Assembly (NCBI GenBank): GCA_036898135.1
Contig: JBAHVR010000275.1
Coordinates: forward strand, 124,001 to 188,000
DNA length: 64,000 nucleotides
Reading direction: 5' to 3'
Source of the DNA: Oncomelania hupensis
Lineage: Eukaryota; Mollusca; Gastropoda; Littorinimorpha; Pomatiopsidae
Each line of letters opens with the position of its first letter. Position 1 is the stretch's first letter. Position numbers and translations under genes: made by a program. Below the pieces are notes generated by a model. The model searched no databases. It saw nothing but the letters and a program-made list of their open reading frames with translations, and was not told the origin of the DNA. Positions 45,794 to 56,854 of the stretch are shown in pieces.

Positions 45794-46975
45794 CAGGGGC
45801 GTCGCACACGGGGGGGGGGGGGGGGGCACCTGCCCCCCCAATATTTTGGCCAAAAAAAAAAAAAGAAAGAGAGAGAGAAAGAAGAAGAAGAAGATTTCAA
45901 TCGATAGAGGAAGGCAGGAAGAATCAATAATTAAAAAAATCACCATATTTTTAAACCGTGGTGTAAAGGGCTAACGTACGAAATAATATTACAATAATCT
46001 ATTAGCATGTGCCTGTGTTTCACAACAAAATATTTCGTGGCGCTAACGCAGCAGAGCTGGCTTTCGCTGTTTGAAAGAAGTGTCATTTCATCACGCAAAG
46101 AGCAAAATTAACAAAACTATGGAATCGTCTGTTTTCCAGGTTTGTTGATATCAATTATTTACTTTAGTCTGTAAAATGAGTAAGGCAAGGGTGAATGTGC
46201 AAGTGTCAATAAATAGTTGAGGTGCGCGATATTTTTTAATTTAGATTTAGTTTGTTGATAGGCCTACACGTGCACGTGCTTTGATCGAAAAAGGGGAAAA
46301 AAAGGACCCGTTCGCTTTTCTGGGGACAGATAACGTGGGCTTGACTGCTTTGATTATTACACCACCACCCCACCCCCACCCCCCATTATAGGTTTCACTT
46401 GGTTTGTTTGTTTGTTTGTTTTGTTTATGTGTCCGCGAATAGATCTCCGATGTTTGTGGACTGAACTAGCTGAGATTTTGTTCATGGACTACTAGTAAGA
46501 TCATCTGTGATCACAAAGACAAAAGGCACTCAGACAGACAGTATTTTGCTTTAGAGAAACTGCGAGTAATATACGCCCTAGTAAAACAAATTGATCAATT
46601 GACTGATTTTCTGAAACTGGTAGTGGAAGTGTTTGGTCATTATATGTATGCAATATGCAAAACGAGTTGTGATTTATAGAGAAGACACAATTTCAACCTA
46701 GATGATCTTGCGGCAGGTAATTAATGTTCGTGTTTCCTGGTTTTAATCATTATCACATATCGCTAATCATGTATTTGTAGTTTCTGGAAATGAATCTTAT
46801 ATTTTCAGTAAAGAAGAACATAAATAATTAAATGTTTTTACTCTCAGTCTTTCAGTTGGATGAAGGTACGAGGATATATTACAGGGTGCGTCCCGCTTGT
46901 CAGCCCCTCCCCCCCCCCCCACCTCCCCGTCGACAGGGTTGCCCCCCCATTATTTAGGACCGTGCGACCCCCCTG
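45794..46975 (-). mobile_element. 1.2 kb non-autonomous hAT-like element, copy 2
   Basis: Reverse-orientation twin of 29113-30316, collinear and highly similar over its length (GATCATCTTGCGGCAGG..., CACGTGCACGTG, AAAAGCGAACGGG in complement). Ends CAGGGGCGTCGCAC and, at the right, CCCCCCTG. The pentamer TACTT is found immediately outside both ends (45789-45793 and 46976-46980), a candidate 5-bp duplication. Some hAT groups are known to make 5-bp rather than 8-bp duplications. Confidence 0.87.
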
Positions 46976-47505
46976 TACTTGTTTACTATATAAAGCCCAA
47001 CTGTGGTAATATTTTACAACCAACCGTAATTAGTAAATTGTGTGGGGTGGGAGGAAGAAAATAGGGAGGATGTGTGGGGGTGAAAGAGGGTGTCCACTAG
47101 GGATAAATCCATAGCTTCAAGAGTTTTTCAGATATAATGTGGAGATATTTCGAAGCACAATCAACAGGTTTTCTACTTTCTAGGTGCAGCCAATGAAACT
47201 GTCGGATAATTAATTATATTTACTAGTTTAGATGTGAATATCAATAGAACATTTTCCAAGTATTTAGCAGTCAGGTGAAACTTTTTATTTACTGCAACAA
47301 TGTGACAATGTTACGGATATAAAATTAAATGCTTTACTGTCATAAGCAAGCAGAATTCTAAAAAAAAAAAAATTGTGGTCGGTGGTGTATTCCCGTCCTG
47401 TACTGTGCAATCAATACATGCTTGATACGGTCTAACAACCCCTGTTTTTAACTGACAGTACGAGTTCATTACAGCCACCTTAATAAACTGCACGGTCTCT
47501 TTGTT
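46976..47505. other. Unassigned sequence
   Basis: No gene is recognised. Confidence 0.4.
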
Positions 47506-47508
47506 AAT

Positions 47509-47606
<98 letters not shown>

Positions 47607-47610
47607 GGAA
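47506..47610. repeat. GA microsatellite with G-run
   Basis: About 45 GA units with a CACA interruption near 47568, ending in a run of about 13 G. Confidence 0.97.
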
Positions 47611-47988
47611 GGGAAAGGCAAAAAAACCAACCGAAAATCAACTTTATTAAATGTCCGATACATTATGGCGAAGTTAGTAGATAATTTTGGAGAAAATAAA
47701 AATAAATATAACATAGTGTCAACCACAAACACTATCCTTTGTACCCAGGCTTCCGTAATTTGTTAATTTCTAACCTTCAAGCTGAATTATATTTTTCAAT
47801 TTCGTATTTTATTTTTAGATATCTGTTAAATGCAGAATTTTCCATCGTTAAGTCAGCTAAAGATCACATCCGGTACATTCACCAACATTTAGATCTCGGC
47901 ATGTGTATGCTGTTTTTGTACAGTAGTTAACTGTCACTATGTGGCAGTGTTAGCTTAATGCAGTTGCCAACACTATGCGGAGATTGTG
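47611..47988. other. Left flank of the Gypsy-type insertion
   Basis: Contains GTGGCAGTGTTAGCTTAA and ATTGTGGTCAG, both also present near 56640-56695, which suggests that a local repeat lies on both sides of the insertion. Confidence 0.45.
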
Positions 47989-47993
47989 GTCAG

Positions 47994-49661
47994 TGTCACG
48001 GCTTAAGGCCTGGCATTTCCCTCCCTCACCATCCCTGCTCACTAACTAAACCCTCTATGTAAACAAACAACACAAAGTCCCAAGATGCAATCAAAACAAT
48101 AATTTATTCAATCAAACCCGCACGCAAACTCACGCAAAATAAACAGATTCACAGCATACAGTATTACATACAAAGCAAAATGATGATGCAAGAAGGATGG
48201 ATAAAGAAATCAAACAAAATGGAATGTTATAGTCAATCAATAACAAAGATGAATAACTAAATGATTATGATAATCCTTGCTATGAATCAGTTCTTGATTT
48301 CAAGTCCCCTTTCCTCTGATAAGTTATGAAGAATAAAACGTGTGCACAGTCTGTGTGTATGCTGGTTATCTAAAGAAGTGAGCTCACTTGCAACTTTGAC
48401 ACAACATAAGGATACTCATCGGTCAAGTGTTGAAGAACACTTTTGGGCGATCCAGTGCTGGTTACAAGTAGCGGTGTTTTCTCCCCTCGATCCTCCGGCC
48501 AAACGACGAGGCTACAGAGATCGAGGGTTGCTTGGAAGAAGAGAATGACGAAGGCTGATGGAGAAACCAAAAGCGGGGTGGACAGGCGACTTGGTGCTGG
48601 TCCCAAGATGTCCTGACGCTTCCACCCCTCGACCCTCTGGCAAAATGAAGCTTAGGCGACAGAGGTCGAGAGTGGACAAGTGCGTAGAACCAGCCCAGTG
48701 AGATGAACAGCAGAAGAAGTGCGACGAGAGGGTCAAACAAGCAAAACGATGTGGTGGTGGATGATGATGTAGTAGCAAACGTAAAACACAGGTTAGAAGA
48801 TTAAAGAAGAGAAGACTCATCCTGAAATCAATGACATATCTTCAATTTCTCGTTCCCAGTTATAATGTCAACGACGATAGTCAATAAACCCCCATTCACT
48901 TCTTTTCCGATATGTCCGGTTATACAACCTCATTGATAAATTACGACCATCTCAGTTTCAACAAAATGAACGATGCAATATGCGCATTTACCAAACATAC
49001 TAAATGTCAAAAGCATTTTTATTTACATATTATAAAAAACAACATTCAGTACGCATTCACGCAGCATGAGGTCGGACAATAATGCTATCCCCTTTTATTT
49101 TCCCATCATAGAACTACGTAAACAATGAACATAAAATGGACAACTGAAATTGGAGTCAAGCACACAACACATACATTCGCACCTAGCTCCTCACAAACAG
49201 TGGAAAAAGCGACAAGCCACTTACCAGTCCGTGCAGGTGAAAAGGTGGACACTCGACCCAGAGCAACTTGCCTAGACAACGATACTCTATTATAGACTAA
49301 GTCAACTTTGACACAAGAATCTATGGTCACTGTAATAGTGCTAAACTATTAATACAGCTTTAGTCACACTCCATTATCACAGCTAGAATTCAAAAGAGAA
49401 AGAAAAACCTTAGAAAAAGGATCCAATCTTCTCAGCTTGGCGTTCAAAATAATAATGATTATAGAAAACTCACCAACTTTCAGATCTTGTTCTTTATTCT
49501 TACTAAAATTCATAAGCCCCGAGTACTGCCTATATAAAATCTCGTGAATCCCGTGCATAAAGAACGAATACGCAAAACAGGTCGCACTACCCAATATAGA
49601 AAATATTCACTTTTTATATTCAGGTCACAGTACTTAGTTAATATAATATCTACTCGCGACA
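47994..49661 (-). repeat. 3' LTR of the Gmr1-like element
   Basis: 1668 bp. On the minus strand it starts TGTCGCGAGTAGATATT and ends CTTAAGCCGTGACA, giving TG...CA ends. It carries a 3-bp longer AACAAACAACACAAAG stretch than the other LTR (near 48063), C rather than T at 49436, and A rather than G at 49594. The start TGTCGCGAG is shared with the solo LTR at 18359-19829. Confidence 0.95.
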
Positions 49662-49678
49662 TATCCCCCCCCCTGAAG
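49662..49678 (-). other. Polypurine tract
   Basis: On the minus strand CTTCAGGGGGGGGGATA lies directly before the 3' LTR, the expected site for priming of plus-strand DNA synthesis. Confidence 0.85.
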
Positions 49679-49739
49679 ATTAAACAATAGTTTAATTCAC
49701 AACTAAGTCGCGAACTTATCACCTTATCTTTGTACATCT

Positions 49740-52700
49740 TTACACATTCCTAGAAAGAAAATCTGCATCGACATTGTCGCGTCCAGCAATTGCTTCAATT
49801 GTGAAACTGTAGGGTTGCAACTGCAATGACCACCGCATGAGTCTCGGACTCTGAGGTTTGACTGGGTGTAACCATTGAAGTGGGCTGTGGTCAGTTTGCA
49901 CTTTGAAGTGACGGCCCATCAGGAACTGACTATACTTCTGTATCCCAAAAACCACTGCAAAACATTCTTTCTCGATGGGAGAATAGTTCCTTTCAGCAGC
50001 ATTCAGTTTCTTGCTGGCACAAGCCAACGGCTGTAGTCCGAAACCTTGATCCTGCAGTAACACCGCGCCCAATCCAACATCAGATGCATCAGTTCGAAGC
50101 ACGAACTCTTTTGACCAATCTGGTAAACAACAAACTGGTTGACTGCTCAGACGCTCTTTCAGTTGTTCAAAAGCTTGCTGACAACGGTCTGTCCACTGCA
50201 CTACACCTGCTTTGCCTCCCTTTGTCAGATCTGTCAGTGGAAGTGCGATTTCAGCGAAGTGAGGAATGAATCGTCGGTAAAACCCTACCAATCCTAAGAA
50301 TGACTTCACTTGTTTCTTGGTTGTAGGAGGTTCCACTTGTCGAATCTTCTCCATCACACGTTCCAGTGGGACCATCTTGTTCTTCCCTACCATATGACCC
50401 AGGTACTCCACTTGAGCGAATCCGAGATAACACTTGGTCGGCCTAGCAGACAAATGAGCTTCTCGCAACCTTTGCAATACTTTCTGTAGTACATCCAGGT
50501 GACGTTCCTTAGTTTCTGTAGCTATCAGGATGTCATCCATGAAATTGTCAACGTCTTCAAGCTTGAGTGGTAACAGCAATGCTCGCATCATCCGGGAAAA
50601 ACAAGCTCCTGCGGTCTTGAGTCCGAATGGCATCACCACAAACTGGAACTGACCCAAATCTGTCGTAAAGGCTGTTTTTGGACGGTCCTCCTGACGCACT
50701 GGAATCTGCCAGTACCCTCGGGATAAGTCGATCTTGGACAAGTACCTTGCTTTTCCTAACTTGGAGAACAGATACTCCACGTCGGGCAACGGTTCAGCAT
50801 CAAAAATGACTTTCTTGTTCATACAGCGGAAATCGACGCAGAACCTGATCTTGTCATCTCTCTTCCTGACAAGAACTACTGGTGAACTGTAAGGGGATTG
50901 TGCTGGTTCAATCACTCCAAGTTTCAACATAGTCTCGACTTCTTTCCGAATGATCTCCTTGTGAGCAAATGGAATAGGGAACTGACGAGTCCGAACTGGG
51001 GTATCGTCTTCCATCCTGATCTCGCACTCTGCCAAGTTGGTCTTGAGAGGTAAGTCGGTCAAAATATCAGGAAACTGGGTGACTAGCTCTCGAATCTCCT
51101 CATGGATCGCTGGATTCTCTGGATCAAGTTGGATGTCCTTCACCGTTTCCTCTGCTTCCATAGGAAAAACTGGAAGTGGCTCCGAAATGATTTGCGCTTC
51201 CTCCTCATCCTCTGGTTCATCCAGAACTGCCACAGCAGCGATACCACTCTCTCGTTCTTTGTACTGTTGCAGAAGATTCACATGGTACGTTTTGACTTTG
51301 TCTCCAACCTGAATCTTGTAATCACAACTGCCTACTTTCCCCACTACACGATAAGGTCCTCTCCATGCCATCTTCAACTTGTTCTCCTTGCAAAGAGACA
51401 GAATCAGAACCTTACTTCCCACAGCAAAAGTCCTGAGTTTCGCTTTCTTGTCGAAATGTTGCTTATGTCGGAAAGCTTCCTTGCTCAAGGATTCTTTAGC
51501 TATCTTGCAAGTTTCTTCGACCTTTTCTCTCAAGTCGATAACGTGCTTCAGAGCCGACTTGACTTCTCCCTTCTGGGTTTCACGTGTCCACAGTTCTCTC
51601 AAAACTTGCATTGGTCCTCGCACAGTATGACCGTACAACAACTGGAAAGGCGAAAACTTGGTGCTTTCCTGAGGAACCTCACGGTACGCGAACAACAACG
51701 CCGGGATATAGCGATCCCATGACTTGGGTTTCTCGCTGCACAGCTTCTTGATCATCGATTTGAGTGTCTGGTTGAAACGTTCAACTAGCCCATTGCACAT
51801 GGCGTGGTATGGTGTAGTCAAATTTCCTTTCACTGCAAGCAATCGATACACCTCCTGCATCACTTCGGAAGTAAACTGTGATCCTCGATCAGATAACACT
51901 TCTCCAGGAATACCTAATCTGGTCCATATCTCCCACAAAGTTTCGGCGATGGTTCCGGCCTTGATGTCTTTCAGAGGAATGGCTTCTGGATATCGAGTTG
52001 CATAGTCCACCATCACAAGAACGTAGCGGTGGTTGCGCTCTGAACAAGGAATGATTGGTCCAATCAGATCAACAGCAACCTTTTCAAATGGCTGGTCGAC
52101 CAAAGGCATGCTGACCAAATTTGCTTTTGGGATCCTCCCCTTCGGCACCGCCCTCTGACATGCGTCACAGGTCTGACAGTAGCGTCGAATGTCTCCTGAC
52201 ATACCTGGCCAGTAGAAATCAACCCACACACGATGCTGAGTTCTCCTTGCTCCCAAATGTCCACTCATCGGGGTATCATGCGCAAGTTTCATGACATCTT
52301 TCTTGAGTGACTGAGGAACACAAACTTGCTCGAACGTCCTATTCCCTTCTTTGACTTTGCGCATCAGAATACCTTTCTTCCTGATGAAAGATGCTTCACT
52401 CTTCTTCCTCCCACGACCTTTGACTATCTCCTGAGAATCTGCTGACTTCTGTGCCCTAGCCAACGCAGGATCTTCTCTCTGTAGTCTACCTAGTTCATCC
52501 GGTGTGATGTCCAATCCCGAAACTCTTTTGACTGGCAAAGGAACAGTTTCTTTCTCTCGTGCAATCTGTGCTCTTGTTTGCACCGCAGATAACAGTTTGC
52601 GATCAGCATAAACTGGAATCTTCACACTCTCTCCATCTGCGAACACGACTGTGTTGCCAATCACAACATCATGACATAACTGATCCGCTACTAGTACCTG

Positions 52701-54383
52701 AACCCTTCCTCTAACCCATGGAGATTCTATCAGTACTGAGGCAACAGGGTATTCCCTAGTGACGGATGGATCAGCCAATGACACTCGATGTTTGATTCCT
52801 GCGAGTAGATCTTCTTCAGAGACAAACTTGGACGAAACAACGCATAGTTCAGCTCCAGTATCTCTCAAGGCAATAACTGACTGACCATTCAGTGTGACTT
52901 TTGCTTCCGGAACAAGCTCCAAACGATCGCATCGGTCGCAGAGTACGGGCACTTCCTTCCTAGTTGCATCTGCAGCTCCTGTACGCATAGCTCTGACCTT
53001 CTTGCTCTTTGGACAATTCCTTCTGAAGTGTCCTTTTTCTCCACATTCGAAACATGTGACTTCCTTACTTGTGCCACCCCCTTTGCTATCTGTCTGAGAC
53101 TTGGTCTTGCTCGCTTCACCAGCTGAACTTTGAGAACTTGGTTGCTTCTGCTTCTTACTATCTTGTGCCAAACTTCCTCTGTCGTCGCGGACAGCTCGAC
53201 GTGCTTGAACTCGGACATCTGCCACTGTCGCGGCTTCCTCCGAAGTAGTGACTTTGTGTTCTCTGACAACAATCGCCAAATCCGGATTCAGTGTGGACAT
53301 GAACTGTTCAAGCACAAAAACATCCAGCACTCGGTCAGGATCTGTGGAATCTACTTTTGCTAAACAGAACCATCTCGCTAACGTTTGCTTCATCCGTTTC
53401 ACAAACGATGGAAAGTTCTCAGATGTTTCCTTCTTCATGGACCTGAACTGCCTACGGAAATAATCAGCATCTCTCCTGAATCGAAACAACAATGCGGTCT
53501 TCAGTGCTTCGAAATCTTTGGCATCGTCCGGTGTCAACTGCAAAAATGTCTCCCTTGCAGCTCCCTGAAGCAATGGGACCAATCTGCTTGCCCATGTATC
53601 TTTGGCCCACTTGTGCATAGTTGCCACACTCTCAAAATGAAGTAAGTATTGATCAATGTCATCTTTCTCGTCGAAAGAAGGTAGCTTTACTCTATATCCT
53701 CCATCGGAATTTTTACTCGTTTGAGACTGAGTCAATACTTCCCTCGTGAGCTCTATTTCCTGTTTCCGGAGATCCTCTTGCTGTTGCATTTCCTGTTTTC
53801 GAAGTTTTTCCTGTTGTTGTAGCTCCTGTTTACGAAGATCTTCCATTCTCTGCATCTCCTCTCGACGGAGTTCTTCGATCCGTGCTTCCTTTTTCTCTTG
53901 CCTCCGTATCTCTTCACGCCTAAGCTCTCCTTGCTGTTGAATCTCGTCTCGGCGCATTTTTAACTCTTCCCGACGGAGCTCGTCCTGACGTTGCTTCTCT
54001 TCGTCAGCTCTCGCTAATTCGCTCGCCAATCTGACGACTTCTTGTCCCATGGTCATGCCTGAACTGACCAGCATGGTTATGTAGTCCTTCAGCCTGGCAC
54101 CTTTACTATCTGAACCAGCTGTAGCTCCTACACCCCATGACGGTGAAAATGTATGTCCCTTCGTCTTCGATCTTGCAGATTCAGACGGTGTAGACGGCTC
54201 ATCCTGAGTACGTGCGTTCTCCTCTTGGTACAACTTAACATACGTGTTGTCGACGCTTGTCGTGGTAGTAGTGTCAACTGAACTTGCTACTGGCATGGCA
54301 GGTGGTATCAATCTCAGCTCTTCTACATCCGATGCTTTAGAAGCCATGGTTGGTTGATATACTAACCCAGACCTTAACTCCAT
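49740..54383 (-). CDS. Single-frame gag-pol polyprotein with integrase before reverse transcriptase
   Basis: A 1547-residue open frame. Gag region (about 1-460): a glutamine/arginine-rich coiled-coil stretch at roughly 125-225 and one CCHC zinc knuckle at 444-457 (CFECGEKGHFRRNC). Protease around 508 (DTGAE). Integrase about 690-1015: HHCC finger (His702, Cys736, Cys739), catalytic Asp772, Asp832, Glu868 (35-residue last spacing) and a GPY motif at 1009. Reverse transcriptase about 1115-1330 with LSKIDLSRGYWQIP and FMDD (Asp1283, Asp1284). RNase H about 1425-1545 (Asp1432 in RTDASDVG; DADFLSRNV end). Usual Ty3/Gypsy order is RT-RH-IN. Here IN comes first, as in Gmr1-type elements. No frameshift separates gag from pol, so a single polyprotein is implied. 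All catalytic residues I can check are present. A second ATG at codon 13 could be the true start. Confidence 0.95.
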   Translation of the reverse strand: MELRSGLVYQPTMASKASDVEELRLIPPAMPVASSVDTTTTTSVDNTYVKLYQEENARTQDEPSTPSESARSKTKGHTFSPSWGVGATAGSDSKGARLKDYITMLVSSGMTMGQEVVRLASELARADEEKQRQDELRREELKMRRDEIQQQGELRREEIRRQEKKEARIEELRREEMQRMEDLRKQELQQQEKLRKQEMQQQEDLRKQEIELTREVLTQSQTSKNSDGGYRVKLPSFDEKDDIDQYLLHFESVATMHKWAKDTWASRLVPLLQGAARETFLQLTPDDAKDFEALKTALLFRFRRDADYFRRQFRSMKKETSENFPSFVKRMKQTLARWFCLAKVDSTDPDRVLDVFVLEQFMSTLNPDLAIVVREHKVTTSEEAATVADVRVQARRAVRDDRGSLAQDSKKQKQPSSQSSAGEASKTKSQTDSKGGGTSKEVTCFECGEKGHFRRNCPKSKKVRAMRTGAADATRKEVPVLCDRCDRLELVPEAKVTLNGQSVIALRDTGAELCVVSSKFVSEEDLLAGIKHRVSLADPSVTREYPVASVLIESPWVRGRVQVLVADQLCHDVVIGNTVVFADGESVKIPVYADRKLLSAVQTRAQIAREKETVPLPVKRVSGLDITPDELGRLQREDPALARAQKSADSQEIVKGRGRKKSEASFIRKKGILMRKVKEGNRTFEQVCVPQSLKKDVMKLAHDTPMSGHLGARRTQHRVWVDFYWPGMSGDIRRYCQTCDACQRAVPKGRIPKANLVSMPLVDQPFEKVAVDLIGPIIPCSERNHRYVLVMVDYATRYPEAIPLKDIKAGTIAETLWEIWTRLGIPGEVLSDRGSQFTSEVMQEVYRLLAVKGNLTTPYHAMCNGLVERFNQTLKSMIKKLCSEKPKSWDRYIPALLFAYREVPQESTKFSPFQLLYGHTVRGPMQVLRELWTRETQKGEVKSALKHVIDLREKVEETCKIAKESLSKEAFRHKQHFDKKAKLRTFAVGSKVLILSLCKENKLKMAWRGPYRVVGKVGSCDYKIQVGDKVKTYHVNLLQQYKERESGIAAVAVLDEPEDEEEAQIISEPLPVFPMEAEETVKDIQLDPENPAIHEEIRELVTQFPDILTDLPLKTNLAECEIRMEDDTPVRTRQFPIPFAHKEIIRKEVETMLKLGVIEPAQSPYSSPVVLVRKRDDKIRFCVDFRCMNKKVIFDAEPLPDVEYLFSKLGKARYLSKIDLSRGYWQIPVRQEDRPKTAFTTDLGQFQFVVMPFGLKTAGACFSRMMRALLLPLKLEDVDNFMDDILIATETKERHLDVLQKVLQRLREAHLSARPTKCYLGFAQVEYLGHMVGKNKMVPLERVMEKIRQVEPPTTKKQVKSFLGLVGFYRRFIPHFAEIALPLTDLTKGGKAGVVQWTDRCQQAFEQLKERLSSQPVCCLPDWSKEFVLRTDASDVGLGAVLLQDQGFGLQPLACASKKLNAAERNYSPIEKECFAVVFGIQKYSQFLMGRHFKVQTDHSPLQWLHPVKPQSPRLMRWSLQLQPYSFTIEAIAGRDNVDADFLSRNV

Positions 54384-54698
54384 ATGCCTACCCCCTTGCT
54401 AACGCCTAAGTTCCCTACCAAACAAAATTCCTAACTAATAAAAACTACCTTCAGAAGTAAGATGACAAGCTGCCACGAGCGAGTGTCCGTCCCTTGGCCA
54501 CGAGCACGAACCGGCAAGAAAGCTCCCCACTCTCCCCACCGCTGCTCCTCGTTGAAGCTAGGTGATGCCCACTGCACCACGGCTCCAGGCGCCCGCCAAC
54601 CTCCCACTGAAAACAGTTTCAAGCACACCCCAATCTCACAAACACAAAATTATAACGGATTGCACCTTCCTAAACTATCAACACTATGCTAATCTGCT
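54384..54698 (-). other. Leader between primer site and gag-pol
   Basis: About 315 bases of untranslated leader. It would hold packaging signals, but none is recognisable by eye. No upstream ORF of note. Confidence 0.6.
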
Positions 54699-54716
54699 AT
54701 CACGTCAGGGTCACCA
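54699..54716 (-). other. Primer binding site, tRNA-Trp-like
   Basis: Minus-strand TGGTGACCCTGACGTGAT lies 4 bases inside the 5' LTR. It matches the complement of the tRNA-Trp 3' end (…TCACGTCGGGGTCACCA, from general knowledge) except for one base. Confidence 0.75.
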
Positions 54717-54720
54717 AATA

Positions 54721-56385
54721 TGTCACGGCTTAAGGCCTGGCATTTCCCTCCCTCACCATCCCTGCTCACTAACTAAACCCTCTATGTAAACAAACACAAA
54801 GTCCCAAGATGCAATCAAAACAATAATTTATTCAATCAAACCCGCACGCAAACTCACGCAAAATAAACAGATTCACAGCATACAGTATTACATACAAAGC
54901 AAAATGATGATGCAAGAAGGATGGATAAAGAAATCAAACAAAATGGAATGTTATAGTCAATCAATAACAAAGATGAATAACTAAATGATTATGATAATCC
55001 TTGCTATGAATCAGTTCTTGATTTCAAGTCCCCTTTCCTCTGATAAGTTATGAAGAATAAAACGTGTGCACAGTCTGTGTGTATGCTGGTTATCTAAAGA
55101 AGTGAGCTCACTTGCAACTTTGACACAACATAAGGATACTCATCGGTCAAGTGTTGAAGAACACTTTTGGGCGATCCAGTGCTGGTTACAAGTAGCGGTG
55201 TTTTCTCCCCTCGATCCTCCGGCCAAACGACGAGGCTACAGAGATCGAGGGTTGCTTGGAAGAAGAGAATGACGAAGGCTGATGGAGAAACCAAAAGCGG
55301 GGTGGACAGGCGACTTGGTGCTGGTCCCAAGATGTCCTGACGCTTCCACCCCTCGACCCTCTGGCAAAATGAAGCTTAGGCGACAGAGGTCGAGAGTGGA
55401 CAAGTGCGTAGAACCAGCCCAGTGAGATGAACAGCAGAAGAAGTGCGACGAGAGGGTCAAACAAGCAAAACGATGTGGTGGTGGATGATGATGTAGTAGC
55501 AAACGTAAAACACAGGTTAGAAGATTAAAGAAGAGAAGACTCATCCTGAAATCAATGACATATCTTCAATTTCTCGTTCCCAGTTATAATGTCAACGACG
55601 ATAGTCAATAAACCCCCATTCACTTCTTTTCCGATATGTCCGGTTATACAACCTCATTGATAAATTACGACCATCTCAGTTTCAACAAAATGAACGATGC
55701 AATATGCGCATTTACCAAACATACTAAATGTCAAAAGCATTTTTATTTACATATTATAAAAAACAACATTCAGTACGCATTCACGCAGCATGAGGTCGGA
55801 CAATAATGCTATCCCCTTTTATTTTCCCATCATAGAACTACGTAAACAATGAACATAAAATGGACAACTGAAATTGGAGTCAAGCACACAACACATACAT
55901 TCGCACCTAGCTCCTCACAAACAGTGGAAAAAGCGACAAGCCACTTACCAGTCCGTGCAGGTGAAAAGGTGGACACTCGACCCAGAGCAACTTGCCTAGA
56001 CAACGATACTCTATTATAGACTAAGTCAACTTTGACACAAGAATCTATGGTCACTGTAATAGTGCTAAACTATTAATACAGCTTTAGTCACACTCCATTA
56101 TCACAGCTAGAATTCAAAAGAGAAAGAAAAACCTTAGAAAAAGGATCCAATCTTCTCAGTTTGGCGTTCAAAATAATAATGATTATAGAAAACTCACCAA
56201 CTTTCAGATCTTGTTCTTTATTCTTACTAAAATTCATAAGCCCCGAGTACTGCCTATATAAAATCTCGTGAATCCCGTGCATAAAGAACGAATACGCAAA
56301 ACAGGTCGCACTACCCAGTATAGAAAATATTCACTTTTTATATTCAGGTCACAGTACTTAGTTAATATAATATCTACTCGCGACA
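54721..56385 (-). repeat. 5' LTR of the Gmr1-like element
   Basis: 1665 bp, nearly identical to the 3' LTR. It should contain the element's promoter and polyadenylation signal. I could not place a convincing TATA box by eye. Confidence 0.95.
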
Positions 56386-56390
56386 GTCAG

Positions 56391-56854
56391 TGACCTTAAT
56401 CAGTTTCAAGTTCATGCAAGTATGGACACTTATGTACAAAGTAACACTATCATAATAATATAAATAAATGTAAAAGTCAGAAATATTAACTAATAAAGAA
56501 CTTTCTGGATTCAAATTTTAAATATACTTACTTTCTGATTGCTTTCCAGGCGAATTGTAAACCTCAGAATTTCCAGAACATTCTAAAAAAGAAAAAAATC
56601 CATAAGTACTCAATGACTGTCAAATTAATGACTGACAAATGTGGCAGTGTTAGCTTAACACAGTTTCTTACAAACACTATATGGACATTGTGGTCAGTAA
56701 CCATAAACTACTATTGTTTATTTATTTATTTACATATTTACATCTGACAATGTTGTTCATACAAAATGGCATGCCTCTCCCTTTAATCGTCGGTTGGTGA
56801 ATGGACCCTGAATTTCACCAACACTATGTGAATGGTTGTGTATTCTGTTTTTGT
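56391..56854. other. Right flank with a local repeat
   Basis: Includes GTGGCAGTGTTAGCTTAA at 56640 and ACATTGTGGTCAGTAACC, parallel to 47941-47993. No gene. Confidence 0.45.

Larger units (their letters stand above)
47989..56390 (-). mobile_element. Complete Gmr1-like Ty3/Gypsy-type LTR retrotransposon
   Basis: An 8.39 kb element (47994-56385) flanked by a perfect 5-bp duplication GTCAG (47989-47993 and 56386-56390). Minus-strand order: 5' LTR, tRNA-Trp-like primer site, leader, one gag-pol ORF, purine tract, 3' LTR. The two LTRs differ by two substitutions and one 3-bp indel that I could find, so the insertion is recent. Integrase lies ahead of reverse transcriptase, an order typical of Ty1/copia. 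Among Gypsy-type elements it is the hallmark of the Gmr1 group. No envelope-like ORF is seen. Confidence 0.96.

Noticed and set aside
48342..48820. Cluster of 70-100 codon ORFs repeated at 55066-55544
   Set aside because: Identical in both places because they lie in the two LTRs. None resembles a protein family.
53130..53940. Plus-strand ORFs opposite gag
   Set aside because: Shadows of the gag-pol frame. Serine/cysteine-rich composition comes from the complement of glutamine/arginine codons.
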